The notes: generated by a model from the letters alone, not told the origin. A DNA stretch of 64,000 nucleotides from Sanguinoderma infundibulare (GCA_032821775.1 JAVLRN010000001.1:4278001-4342000); one strand, 5' to 3'. Shown: positions 8,801 through 18,489, counted from the stretch's first letter. Numbers and translations are program-made.

Positions 8801-11273
8801 AACAACGCCGGACTGAGCGCTATCGCGCGGCACATGGGACTCGAGGAGCGCCCGACGGCCGTGCAAGGTCGTTTTGCAGGCGCGAAGGGGCTCTGGGTGC
8901 TGCACCCGCGCGACCAGTCGTCGGTCCCGAAGATCTGGATCCGCGACTCCCAGGTCAAGATCAAGCTAGACCAGTGCAACCTCCACCAGGCGCACCAAAT
9001 CTTTGATTTGCTCGCGCCGCCCCGGGTCACCCTTCCCAGCCGTCTCTCCCGGCTGACGATCCTGAACCTCGCGCACAATGGGGTGCAGGAGACGACGTTC
9101 GTCGAGCTCATGAGGGCCACGATTGAGGAGGAGGTCAAGCCGCTTACGCAGTGGACGGGCCCGAAGGCCATGTTCCTCCTCTGGAAGGCGGTCGAGAAGG
9201 TCGGCGGCGTGGCGATGAAACGCGCGCTTCAGCACGCCCTTGGCGCCTCGCGCGCTCTGGGGCTGGTCGGCAGAACCCTCCAGGATCTCGCTCTCGCTGA
9301 GGGCGACGAGCTCGAGGAGCTGGTGAACGAGATCGCCGCGGACGCTCGGGACGGCGAGCTGAGCGAGGATCCGATGGCTTCGTACACGGCCCTGCGCAAC
9401 CAGGCGACGGGCCAGCCGCTCACCATTCACGCCGTCATCCTTGACCTTCTCCAGGCTGGATTCAACCCGCTGGAGCTGGAGCTTCTGTACGACAAGCTGA
9501 AGATGGTGGTGACGCTCGTCATCGAGGATATCATCCTCGACTACCACATCGCCGTTCCCCATTCCATTGAGGCGTTTATCATACCAGGTATGTGATTCCG
9601 TCGTTTACTACACCGTGTGCAGCCAGATGACCGCGAAGCAGATCCGATTAGCGTGTTGCGCGAGGGGGAGATCCACTTCAAGTCAACGAAGAACCTCAAG
9701 GACGTGGACGACTTGAATCGCAACCAGCTCCTCGGCGATGTCTTGGTATACCTGTTCTGAGTACAATCATTTGTGACTTGCTGATGCGTAGCTTGACAGA
9801 TCTATCGTAATCCGAATCGCCTTCCGTCGGACGTCCAGAAGGTATGTCGAGTAAGACATTATTAATAAGTGGTGCGAGCTGATCATTCGTGGTATCATGC
9901 GTAGGTTACGGCTGTAGAATGCGTGGAGCTTTCGGCGTACACCGATGTCATCGTGCTTCCAACTACTGGGCCCCGTTCGTTCGCCAGCTACCTCGCTGGA
10001 GGAGGTGAGTGGTGTTGCGAGTGCGAGTTACCTTCCCAGCTGACCTGCTTGAAACTGTGTAGACTATGATGGAGGTATGGTTTTGTTTCGCCGTCTGTGA
10101 CCATCCACTAGCCTCAGGCTGATACCATGTGCTCTAGACGTCGCGGTTGTCATCTACGATGAGAGGCTCGTCAAGGACTTCGTCACGCGCCCGCTTACGC
10201 GAGAGCCGGTCGACTTCATCAAAGACAACTTTGAGGATATGGGCACCATCCAACAGGTTACCAACCTCGCCAAGGATCTCGAGGGATTTCACGATCCCGA
10301 CGCGAGTCGCCGGAAGTTGCAGGAGAGCCTCCTCTTGGGGCTCTCCCCTGCACCGATCGGCCAGTATTCTCGCTTCCACGAAGGCTCCATTTACGCGAAT
10401 GGATACGACGCGGCCGACACGATTCGCCTCGCGTTCATGTAAGTTCATCATCTCCCCTCCGTTTCAGCCCGACACCAGCTCACGAACTCACCCGGAAGGT
10501 TCAACACCGTGCTCGACTCCCGCAAGACCGGCCATCGCGTCAAGACTGAAGTCTTCAAGGCAGACAAGAGGAAGTTCGACAGAAGACTTCCCGACTGCCT
10601 TCAGTTGCGCAAGGAGGCCAAGTGGGGGAGTCAGGCTGGGGGAGGAGTGCCATCCTTCAAGCGAGATCGCAAGCTAGGAGATTTCATCCTAGAAAACCTC
10701 TACGAGGCCGGCCGGAAGATGCGGGACGAACAAATCAAGCAGTACGACAATCTGAAGCCGAAGGTCTTTAGCACGGACAAGCACCTCCTGCAGCCCTGGA
10801 AGACGGTGCAGCCGTATCTCAACGACACCGCTCCCGTCAGGCACGACCTCATTCTCATTCAGCAGCATGTCGACGACCACATCAAACAATGGCAGTCGAT
10901 AACGGCCGCCGGTCGGCCGCCCAACCGCTACGCGTCTTCGGCGAAGGGTAAAGGCGCCGGCAAGGCGGGTTCCGGCAGGGGGTTGCTGCAAGCTCAGTAC
11001 GACGAGCTCGCGCGGTCGTACGCGGCTGGGCCCGAGATCAATAAGGACGGCCTGCTCGCCACGTTCGCGAACGTCGAGCACCTGAAGGCGTCCTACGCTT
11101 ACACACAGAGCCCCAAGTTCGCTTGGAACGTCGCATTCCAGGCGCTCTGCCACATCAAGGCTGCCGCGCAGGGCTCGGTGGCGTGCACGGCGGACTTTGC
11201 GGACGTGATGTCCATCCCGGGTTCGACCGCGCGGGTTCTGGAGCAAAGCAGGGTGGCTCTCACGGCGTCGTGA
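5808..11273 (+). CDS. Cellular RNA-dependent RNA polymerase, RDR/QDE-1 family (unit 1)
   Basis: Makes double-stranded RNA from single-stranded templates for Dicer in RNA silencing. Fourteen GT-AG exons: 5808-5810, 5870-6302, 6363-6371, 6417-6646, 7519-8003, 8059-8521, 8575-8674, 8730-9587, 9627-9745, 9800-9841, 9905-10004, 10063-10074, 10138-10438, 10499-11273. All phases match and the sum is 3,930 nt (1,309 codons plus TGA); QDE-1 has about 1,400 residues. Residues 592-599 are TDGCGWMN; 901-914 hold the RNPNRLPSDV block; 948-952 are DYDGD, the metal-binding catalytic motif; 1057-1063 are LDSRKTG, matching the family's conserved PKTG block. Residues 1 to about 280 are Ser/Arg/Pro-rich and look disordered. 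The start exon is the ATG alone (ATG|GTACGT); in-frame ATG 5975 is the alternative. Unit 1 variants: EDPMAS, GGGVPS, ENLYE, EINKDG, KFAWN. Catalytic core is firm; the N-terminus and the 872-nt fourth intron are less sure. Confidence 0.9.
6647..7518 (+). other. Unusually long RdRP intron 4 (872 nt, unit 1)
   Basis: All other RdRP introns are 39-63 nt; this one is 872, with GTAGGT donor and CTTTACAG acceptor in phase 0. Inside, 7058-7165 and 7169-7318 are open in one frame, separated by a single TAG (7166-7168). They read like disordered coding sequence (NRGTSSFEGDELPLASTTPR; LNVKPSRASAPPLDDRNVHF). They may be lost or alternative RdRP exons, or part of an insertion. It also holds a 21-bp-stem hairpin. 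Equivalents start at 24312, 41973 and 59634. Confidence 0.55.
6808..6875 (+). ncRNA. Possible small-RNA hairpin in RdRP intron 4 (unit 1)
   Basis: Arms 6808-6828 and 6855-6875 pair over 21 positions with one C-C mismatch and one G-U pair, around a 26-nt loop. Stem length resembles a small-RNA precursor, but nothing shows that it is processed. It could also be a remnant of an inverted-repeat element. Confidence 0.3.
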
Positions 11274-11328
11274 GCGATCGTCGACTTTTCTGTGTTTGTG
11301 GTCGTCCTCCTGACGACGGACCCGACAG

Positions 11329-11640
11329 TCAACGCCCAGCGTGCGGCTGAGCCGCTACATGCCGTCGTACAACCGGCCGAACGACTACGAGACTGTATCG
11401 CAGTGTACGTCCTTGGCTCGCTTTCTGGTGGCGGACGGACACAGGCACTGACGTGGGTTTCGCTATACAGACTTCTGGAGCTGATTTGGCGCGATGCACC
11501 AGCAGCTGTCGCTGGTCGAGAGAATTGTGCATGGGCGTGGGGTCGCGTATGTTTGGAAGGAGCGCGCGGGCATGTATTTGTACTTGTGGACGCGTATCTA
11601 TGCATTTCACACGCTGAGAATGACCGGGACTAGTGCTTGA
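11329..11640 (+). pseudogene. Coding-like exon pair after RdRP with in-frame TGA (unit 1)
   Basis: Exon 11329-11404 (TPSVRLSRYMPSYNRPNDYE) joins across a 66-nt intron (GTACGT ... TATACAG) in matching phase to 11471-11640, which reads YFWS, a TGA at 11482-11484, then MHQQLSLVERIVHGRGVAYV and 31 more codons to a second TGA. A non-standard donor (AGG|GTGGCT near 11254) would put the first exon in frame with the RdRP, extending it by about 30 residues. Either an alternative RdRP C-terminus or a separate decayed gene. Confidence 0.35.
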
Positions 11641-11644
11641 GATA

Positions 11645-11735
11645 GGGAATGGTTTTGTGAACAGTCCGGACGGGTGAGGGAATGGTTTTGTGAACAATCC
11701 GGACGGGTGAGCGAATTCTGAACAATACGGACAGT
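11645..11735 (+). repeat. 33-bp minisatellite, two copies plus a degenerate one (unit 1)
   Basis: The period runs GGGAATGGTTTTGTGAACAG then TCCGGACGGGTGA. Copies are at 11645-11677 and 11678-11710, and a decayed third copy lacks the GGTTTTG part. Confidence 0.85.
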
Positions 11736-12003
11736 CCGCGCGCGAGAGGAGGGAGAGGAGAACGGGAGAGAGCCCGGGCGACCTCTGCGAGTACGCGTGC
11801 GCCCCACTCAGATCCACAGCTATCTATGTAGAGACATGTTCACTCAGGACGGCAGGACTCGACTCGGGAGGAGGGAGAGGAGAGCGGGGAGAAAACCGCG
11901 GGGAGAATGCTACCTGTACGACTGAGTCTACACGGGGAAAGGTAAACAGAAACTCGAGACTTTTGCTGCAACTCTACTACAGTGGTACACAACCCAGCTC
12001 TCC
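11736..12003. other. Gap without a recognisable gene
   Basis: Purine-rich (GGAGGAGGGAGAGGAGAG) low-complexity DNA around 11866-11900. No gene seen. Confidence 0.5.
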
Positions 12004-13345
12004 GCGCGGTCGTACACCAGAGAAAAGAGATACACCCGTACGGCGCCATCCATGTCCCGTAAAAATGCAAGCAGTTTGTGATCGCGTTCACGGGTTTGAA
12101 GTCATCCATGTTGTGCAAGAACACCTGCCAGCAACGTGTCCGCATTCAGCATCCGTCCATCCGGCCATCACACAAGGGGCAACATGAAGGAAGAGAAAAG
12201 GACGCACAATGGTCTTCACAACCTTTCCCAGCTTCCCCGGCCGGACACGGACGAGCTGAGAGAACCCCGGTCAGTTGGCCCCAGACGTCGAACATACTTG
12301 TCAGCCGGATACAGCATGGACCAGCTGTTACGAAGCTTGAACATCCAGGCAGATTCGAGATCCATGTTGGTGAGATTGGCAAGCGCGCCACGCCCGCAAA
12401 TCGAGTCCCGCCTATGAACGTCAAGTTGAGGACGACTTCGAGGTAATACCGTGCTCGGAGAGTACGCACCGTGCAAATGAGAACGTCTATCCGGACGCCC
12501 ACCTCGAGACCGCCTTGCGAAGGTCGTCGTTCGGGTGCCGCGTCTCCGTCCGGATATCTGAATGAATACGCTTGCCCATCTTGAGATCGACGTCCGGCAG
12601 CATACTGCCATGTTCGTAGAGCATTGACACCCCGGACGATAGAGGAGCACGGCAAGAACTCACCGACATCTTGTCCGCGATCTCGGGGTTGACGTACACG
12701 ATGATGTCGTCCTTGACCGGCCTGTGCGGCGTCCCACGTCCGTGTGAACGTGAGCTCAAGGCCGGAACGAACCATACTGTATGCTCACCGAGTACAAAGT
12801 CCGCGCGCGGTGATCTTCAAGTGGTCGAAGGGGCTGAGGTCGGGGTAATACGTTGAACGACCATTTGATCACGCCTGAACTCCCTTGCCTGCGCCGCCAT
12901 TTCGACATATCCCTCGCCATCAGCGTCCGTTACCATGTATCGACAGACAAGCACAGAAAGAACTCACCCGAAAGTTCGCATTCGAAGCAAGGACCATCAA
13001 GCCCGTATATGGGGCGCGGGCAGCCGCGTCGGCGAAGATGAAGGTGTGAAATGCGAGGACCCTCTCCCCATTCCAGAGAACAACAGGCGACATCCTGAGA
13101 CGTCGCTGCAATGCAGGTAGAGCAGGTGGATGCAAAGGAGAGCACATCGGAGACATCGGTGAGGCAATTCCAGGCCAAACGGCGATTCGGTGCGAACGTG
13201 AGCATAAGTCCGGAATGAACCGTTCGGAGGTATGCTCACCGAGTACCAGGTCCGTGCGCGGTAATCTTCAATGCGCATCCCTCGAGAACGCGCCATGCGC
13301 ACCTGTCAACCGCGAAGTCATTGCACGCGGGCGGCGGCGAGCCTG
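12004..13345 (-). pseudogene. Decayed multi-exon gene debris (unit 1)
   Basis: Minus-strand pieces that read like protein, in 5' to 3' order: CNDFAVDRCAWRVLEGCALK to a GTGAGC donor (13345-13250); MSPVVLWNGERVLAFHTFIF..LASNANFR to GTGAGT (about 13085-12958); MVTDADGEGYVEMAAQAREF, then out of frame YYPDLSPFDHLKITARGLCT to GTGAGC (about 12935-12798); KDDIIVYVNPEIADKMS to GTGAGT; LRARYYLEVVLNLTFIGGT; NLTNMDLESAWMFKLRNSWS; VFLHNMDDFKPVNAI. The ALKITAHGPGTR and HLKITARGLCTR donors are themselves paralogous, so the gene was partly duplicated before decay. Frames do not join into one protein. Family not recognised. Confidence 0.4.
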
Positions 13346-13558
13346 CAGATACGCGGCCAGGGCCCCCAAAGACGTAGTTCGTCCGGGAGCGACACTGTAT
13401 GTGTCGGCGAGCGCGTGTGGGCCATTGAGACAAGAGAGAAGCGGGAGCAAATGGAAGACAGGGAGATGGGATAGTGGAAAGTAGACGGTCTCGGGGGAAC
13501 CAGCAAACAGACTTCAAACCTATTGAATAAGTTTCCATCAACAATAGGTACACTGCAA

Positions 13559-14160
13559 ATATCGGGTACGTACAGCGGCCACAATTGAACATAATCGATC
13601 AGATGGTGTATCCACGGCGATTTGAAATGCCGAATCACCGCGCTTCTTGAGACTGCGCTTCACTGCGTGGAGACATCATGTAACCACATTGCGGTGCCCT
13701 CGGGTAGGATGGCAGGCTCGAGCAAGAGTCGCTTCTGGTCCCCGCCGTGTTCGTACTCGGCCGCCTGCGCGCGTGTATCCAGGTGGTTTCTCCCGTGTTA
13801 TACTGCGGACGAATTGATATTAGTGACCACATCGCCAAGCTTATGTGCGCCGCGGAGAACGTTGCATTAGACCCGAACGGCCGCTTCGAAAACTTGCGGT
13901 TTCAAGTTTCCAATCTCGGCTGGCCTCCAAGTACCGCTGGCACTACAGCTCTAGCCCATCAACTCCAAGCGGCGCGTCAGGTTGAGAAACACAGGGTCGA
14001 CCTCCGCACAACCACGGCCAGAACGTTCGGAACAGGATAAAACACGTACCCGTAAACGAGTCTCGCATGCAACGCGGTATTAAATCATGCCGCGGAGTTT
14101 CGTCTGTAATCGAAGCGAGGGCGTTGCGAGGAGACGGTGATGATGGAAGCTCTGACGTCG
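13559..14160 (+). repeat. Internal diverged duplication, copy A (unit 1)
   Basis: Shares with 15079-15960, in order, an ATATCGGGTACGTAC start, a TTTGAAATG block, CGCGTGTATCCAGG.GG, the GTGCGCCGCGGAGAACGTT block, the GCTCTAGCCCATCAACTCC block and the GTTCGGAACAGGAT to GCGTTGCGAGGAGA tail. Copies are clearly diverged, so this duplication is older than the array. Confidence 0.75.
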
Positions 14161-15056
14161 CCCATCCTGATCTTCCCAAAGTGCTGCAGGTACTGATCCC
14201 TTGCCGTCCGGAGCGCGAGCCATGCCCACCGCTGCTTGTTCTGCGCGAATGATCCAAATTATCGTCAGCGTGCGTCAGGTATTAGACCCGGGGGAACGGT
14301 CTCTGATGGAATGAGGAACGCGTACCTCTTCGTACTTCTTGACCTGATCATCGGGCGGAAGCTCGATCGGGGCAGGCTGCTCTACAGGAGCCGGACCTGG
14401 CGCAGGCGCCATAGGTGCCGGTGTTGGAGACGGGGCGGCAGGCGGCAGAGGATTGGGCGTAGCCACCCGCACCGGCGACGCGGCCGCACTCTCTGGGACA
14501 GGTGTCGTCCCAGGCGTCGCGGGCAGCGAAGGGTGCAGAGGGACAGCAGCAATTGGTGGCGGGTGCGCTTTTGAAGGTGGCAGAGGATCTTGCGATCCCA
14601 AGGTGGACGGTGGCGGCGTCGACGTGCTGTTCGGCATGGGGTTCGCAGTGGCGGACGTCGCCGCGGCGCTTGCGCCGTCCTTGGGCGCGGCGGCCTTCGC
14701 GCGAGCCGCTGCGATCCGTTCCGCCTGCTTCGTGAGCTGCTTCTTCCGCATGTCGATGCGCGCGTCTTCCTGCCTGATCTTTTTGACGAAGTGTTTGATG
14801 TCCCCGGGCCTGCAAAAATGACCATGTTTGCAAATGGCGCAGAGAATGAAAACGCACTGGAACGGGTGCTGTGAATCCCACAAATCCCAGTACCCCATCT
14901 CCGAAACTCCGTCAACGGCGCGCTCCCGTACCGGTACTGCCACAGCTCCTGATCCACCCTCATCCTTTCCCGCATGCCCTCCATCGCTTCCTCCAACCCG
15001 ACCTCCCTCTCCTCCTCCTCAACCTCGACATGCTGTTCCTGTGTACGCATGAACAA
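14085..15056 (-). pseudogene. Pro/Ala-rich gene with a probable frameshift (unit 1)
   Basis: From ATG 15056 the minus strand encodes an acidic start (EEEEREVGLEEAMEGMRERM) and QELWQYRYGSAPLTEFRRWG. After a G4 run (14893-14896) the sensible frame slips to YWDLWDSQHPFQCVFILCAI, CKHGHFCRPGDIKHFVKKIR, a Lys/Arg/Ala helix, and a long Pro/Ala/Ser linker. Exon 1 ends KKYEE at a GTACGC donor (14326). The last exon (14240-14085) reads NKQRWAWLALRTARDQYLQH and ends at TGA. A splice (GTACTG to TTTTTGCAG, 84 nt) could bypass the slip but would remove the Cys/His part. Family not recognised. Confidence 0.4.
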
Positions 15057-15078
15057 TGGGCGATGTCTAAGGATGGGA

Positions 15079-15960
15079 ATATCGGGTACGTACGGCCACC
15101 ACCCTTAAATCCAATTGATGTCGCAAAGTGGTTTGAAATGGATACACGCGAGATTCTGAATCCTCGCGAATCTCGCGTGTATCCAGGCGGTTTCTTCTAC
15201 GTTAGTCTGTGGATAAAATTAGTCTGCATGTCACCAAGCTTGTGTGCGCCGCGGAGAACGTTAAATCGGACTCGAATGGCCGATGCGGAAACTTGGGGTT
15301 TGAAGTTTCCAATCGCGGTCACCGCCAAGAAGACAGGGCTTGCGAGACCCGCGGGCACCGCAGCTCTAGCCCATCAACTCCAAGCGGCGCGTGAGGTCGG
15401 TAGAAACATCAAGTTCTAACAGCAGCATGGAATGCAGCATGCCGATTCTTCTGGAGTGTATGCAGAGTGCCGCTGTGGCTGTGGGAAGGCTGACGACTCA
15501 CTTGGGACCGGGCTAATCGTGACGCAGCTGCTGGCCATGGATGAGTTCGAGACGATACTTTGGAAGAGCTTGCTCCAGTTCAGACCTTGGGCGTATCCCG
15601 TGCTGGGCATGGGGGTCTTGGGGAGGCTGGATGGACCCGAGGGGAAGCGTCCCGGCGTGGTCGTTGCGAAGCCCACTTGCACAGTGTTGGAATGTTCAAT
15701 TCCAGCTTGATCTGGTGCAAGGCTTGGTACGGAGAACACTAAACCGGTTGGACAATCGAGGAGTAATGTGAGCATAAGGAACTGTATAGCACAATTCAGC
15801 ACAACCATGGCCAGAATGTTCGGAACAGGATGGAAAACGTACCACGTAAATGAGCTTCTGATGCAACATGCCGAAGAGTTCGTTGTGGCGATAATGGAAG
15901 CGAGTGCGTTGCGAGGAGATGGCAATGATGCAAGCTCGCGCTTGCGCTTGCCGAGATTTC
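15079..15960 (+). repeat. Internal diverged duplication, copy B (unit 1)
   Basis: Partner of 13559-14160, but interrupted at about 15420-15790 by roughly 370 bases that have no counterpart in copy A. That insert has no terminal repeats I can see. The minus strand is open for 169 codons (15925-15416), Ser/Pro-rich, probably a shadow. Confidence 0.75.
15139..15185 (+). repeat. Perfect 18-bp inverted repeat (unit 1)
   Basis: Arms TGGATACACGCGAGATTC (15139-15156) and its exact reverse complement (15168-15185) surround an 11-nt spacer. Copy A of the duplication has only one arm, so the hairpin arose in, or was lost from, one copy. No function is evident. Confidence 0.8.
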
Positions 15961-16716
15961 TGCTCTAGCGATGGACTTTCAAATTATTGGTGCATGCAAG
16001 CACCGCCAAGGATGACGCGCGCAGACTAGACTCACCGCCTCGTGGTACGGACTGAATTTGGTCTTGCCCATGACTTCGTTCACAGCGGTGCTCTTGCCGA
16101 TCCGCGTTTTGGGCTTGCAGTCACGAAAGCGGTACTTGTGCGTCGGCGTCGGCGACGGCAGCTTGAACATGAGCTGGGTCTCGGACGCGAGCTTGCCGTA
16201 GCCGGTCAGGCAGTACTCGTCGTCTGAGTCGTTGCCACCCTTGCTGCTCGCAGCGCAGCCATGTCCGCATCACAGCAGTCACGATCGGCGGCCGCAGTCG
16301 GGGTGGAATGAGCGCCGTCCCCAATCGAGCCAGACTTGTCATAATACGAGCCTGTGAGGGTCGCGATGCGGCAAAGCTGTGATCAAGAGTCAGCTGTCAG
16401 TGTAAGAAATGTGGTCAGGGAAGGGATGGACCGACTGATAGGCTCTGTGCCGTCCAAGAGTGGGTCCCTGGGATCAAAGATGTCATTAAGCGTCCCGCTA
16501 GCCACTCCTGCCGCCGAGGACCCACTCACCGACCTGGTGCGCCTTATGCCCAGCGCGTGCCACTTGAAACATTGTAGCCACGGACGCATACATCCGTCTC
16601 GTTGCCGCTGCGCTTTTCGGTTCCGCGCGGGTCTCGGACGGGTCTGAGGAGCTGGAAGAGGAACTGCCGTCAGAATTGCGTGTCCGTGATCTCGACGTCA
16701 AGCAGCTCAGGGCCAC
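15843..16716 (-). pseudogene. Basic/Ser-rich multi-exon gene remnant, frameshifted (unit 1)
   Basis: Minus-strand exons: a Ser-rich exon ending HKAHQVG at a GTGAGT donor (16530); an exon 16351-16036 with DSDDEYCLTGYGKLA-like and HKYRFRDCKPKTRIGKSTAV, FSPYHEA to GTGAGT; then an exon reading RACIIAISSQRTRFHYRHNE and LFGMLHQKLIYV to GTACGT (15843). In unit 1 one base is missing near 16256, breaking the second exon. The last exon is paralogous to the end of the gene at 14085-15056 (RASIITVSSQRPRFDYRRN). Family not recognised. Confidence 0.4.
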
Positions 16717-16929
16717 TTCGCAAAGTAGTACTGGCTCTTTGAGGCGGTCTCCGCGACTCCAGTCTCCCGGTTCTGTTTCAGATGTCCTGCCGGCGCAGTG
16801 AGTGAGCCATTCGACTGGCTGCCAAGCGCACTTCTCCCACTCGTGTCCATTCGTGTTGGGCTCGCTCTACATCGGCGCGTACTCTCTTCATAAGGTTACT
16901 CCGCGAACACACGACTGAGGAAAGTGAGG

Positions 16930-17097
16930 ATGCGCCCTCAGAACGTTGTCATCGTGCCAGAATTGGAAAGCCGGCGGAGGAGGTCGGTGATGGACGAGGG
17001 CCTTGCCCTTCTGCGGGATCATGCCCTCGGTGAAGTGTTCTGCGGTGCGGCGATGAGGGATCTCACCAAGGACGATCTGCGTGCGACGCGACCCTAT
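16930..17097 (+). CDS. Possible first exon of an unknown gene (unit 1)
   Basis: From ATG 16930 the frame reads MRPQNVVIVPELESRRRRSV, then MDEGLALLRDHALGEVF and TKDDLRATRPY, up to a GTAAGC donor at 17098. Units 2 and 3 have an earlier ATG seven codons upstream; in unit 1 it is ACG. The following exon is uncertain: several frames remain open after 17180 and an Arg/Lys-rich one follows. Weak prediction; an antisense frame also crosses it. Confidence 0.3.
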
Positions 17098-17432
17098 GTA
17101 AGCACGTGCCCCCAGCCCTGCATGCGTGCGTGCACATGTTGCCATGACGCCGTGCCGTCCGACAAGCTCTGAACTCTCGAAGCTCAAAGTTGCGTTCGCA
17201 GTCGGGAAGGCGGAGGCGGAGAAGAGCCTCGCAAGCCGGCTGACGCGGGATGCCCATGCCCATGCCTCGCCCGTTCCCAGAGACCGCTCTGCGAAACCAC
17301 GCTGTCTGCCAGTGGCCGGTGCAACTTGTTCAGTGCGAAGTGGGAACCGCGGCGTCAGGAGCAGAAACCCGTACGTACCCACCTCCTCCCTTCCGAATCC
17401 ATGCTCTCCCACACCTCCTCCTCTCCCTCCTC
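17098..17432. other. Gap with no gene recognised
   Basis: Contains short GCGT/GTGC-rich DNA (expanded to GCGTGCGTGCGTGCGTGCG in units 2 and 3, near 34777 and 52438), a codon-like repeat CGAAGCT duplicated in units 2-3, and pyrimidine-rich DNA (CCTCCTCCTCTCCCTCCTCTC). No reliable exon. Confidence 0.4.
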
Positions 17433-17673
17433 TCATATCCGGCCAGAGGTCGGCGCGATGATGTCGAGCGCACATAATCCAGAGGCTGCAATTGAGAACT
17501 TGAGATTGAGCACTCTTTGATCCAGGAGAATATGTGCAAGCATGAGGAGATGGTCTCACATCGCATCACAGGATTCGGAGGTCTTAGACGGAGTCTGGCA
17601 GTGTTCACGAAGCGCGTCAATCACTCGAGATTTACAGAATGCAGATGAGTATGGAATGTGCTTACCAGACACT
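17433..17673 (-). pseudogene. Terminal exon across the unit boundary, nonsense in unit 1
   Basis: After an acceptor (CTGTACAG, minus strand) the frame reads SGKHIPY, then DALREHCQTPSKT, a helical part (HLLMLAHILLDQRVLNLKFS) and ALDIIAPTSGRI, stopping at TGA 17433-17435. In this copy the codon at 17558-17556 is TGA where units 2 and 3 have TGG, so the exon is truncated. The exon spans the arbitrary start of unit 2. Confidence 0.45.
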
Positions 17674-18021
17674 GTACAGATTGGGCAACCACCCGAGATC
17701 AGTTACGAGGGAAATAAGTGCTATGCGCAAATTATGCGCACGCTGGCTACAAAGTTGCATGAAGATAATTAACGGGAGAATCTCTCCAAGTGACGCACAG
17801 CTGCTGAACATGCCCGCCGCACGCCGCCACACCGAATCCCGACCAACCAACTCCTGCCCTCGAACACAGTACTCGAATGGTCTCGCACAGCTCAAGGCGG
17901 AATTTTGATCCCGTATAACAACAAAATTGAGTACGTACATTCATTTGTATCTCCATCCTCCGCGCGCTGACCAGCCTGGTACCGCGGGACAGGACACAAA
18001 TCTGGCAATCCGAAGGCGAAT

Positions 18022-18474
18022 ATGGGGTGGTCGGAGAAGGGCTACGCCCTCGGCGTGGTCGTCCGCTGCAAACAGAACCTCCTCGGATGGCCCTGGTACG
18101 CAAACATCCCGTTTGCGAACCCGAGCGACCTTCTCGGCGGCCAGCCCGTCCTGCGCTTCCTCATCGCGCTCTTGAATGCCGGGATCCTTCGCTTCGAGCC
18201 CGCGAGCGAGGAGGATGTTGACCTCGCACGACGGAACTCTAAGGCCATCCTTCCGGGTGCCCCGCCGACACGCCCGCCTCCGTTCTGCTGGGGTCTGTTT
18301 GGTCGGAACGATATCGGCCTGGGTCGCTTCCGGCCGGTTACCAACCCGCTGGGCTTGCCGCTCAGACACCCAAAAGACGGTCCAAAGACCCCGAAGCTTA
18401 TCCTGGACTCCGATGTTGAGGATTCGGATGCAGTGGACTCAGAGAATGAGAACGCGCAGGTGGGATGCTGGTAG
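18022..18474 (+). CDS. Hypothetical protein, 150 aa (unit 2)
   Basis: Same frame and protein as at 357-809, with the aspartate codon GAC in the EEDVDLARR stretch. Confidence 0.6.
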   Translation: MGWSEKGYALGVVVRCKQNLLGWPWYANIPFANPSDLLGGQPVLRFLIALLNAGILRFEPASEEDVDLARRNSKAILPGAPPTRPPPFCWGLFGRNDIGLGRFRPVTNPLGLPLRHPKDGPKTPKLILDSDVEDSDAVDSENENAQVGCW

Positions 18475-18489
18475 CTAGCGCACAATGTA

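Larger units (their letters stand above)
1..17665. repeat. Tandem repeat unit 1 (17,665 bp)
   Basis: The first bases of the window (cagacactgtacagattggg) recur at 17666, 35332 and 52993, and the sequence between follows the same order each time, so this is a head-to-tail array. The start point is only where the window begins. Compared with units 2 and 3, unit 1 diverges by scattered SNPs and indels from about 9.4 kb onward, most densely after 10.6 kb. It agrees with unit 2 over the first 2.5 kb. Confidence 0.98.

Noticed and set aside
7780..9562. Several minus-strand open frames of about 130-209 codons
   Set aside because: They lie antisense to the RdRP exons, whose splice phases and conserved motifs fix the plus strand as coding.
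15139..15185. Helitron 3' terminus (hairpin near a CTRR end)
   Set aside because: No CTRR motif at the expected distance after the hairpin and no Rep/helicase coding sequence in the unit.
15416..15925. Minus-strand 169-codon frame in the interrupted duplication
   Set aside because: Another frame of the same exon (RACIIAISSQRTRFHYRHNE) matches a paralogue and explains the coding signal better.
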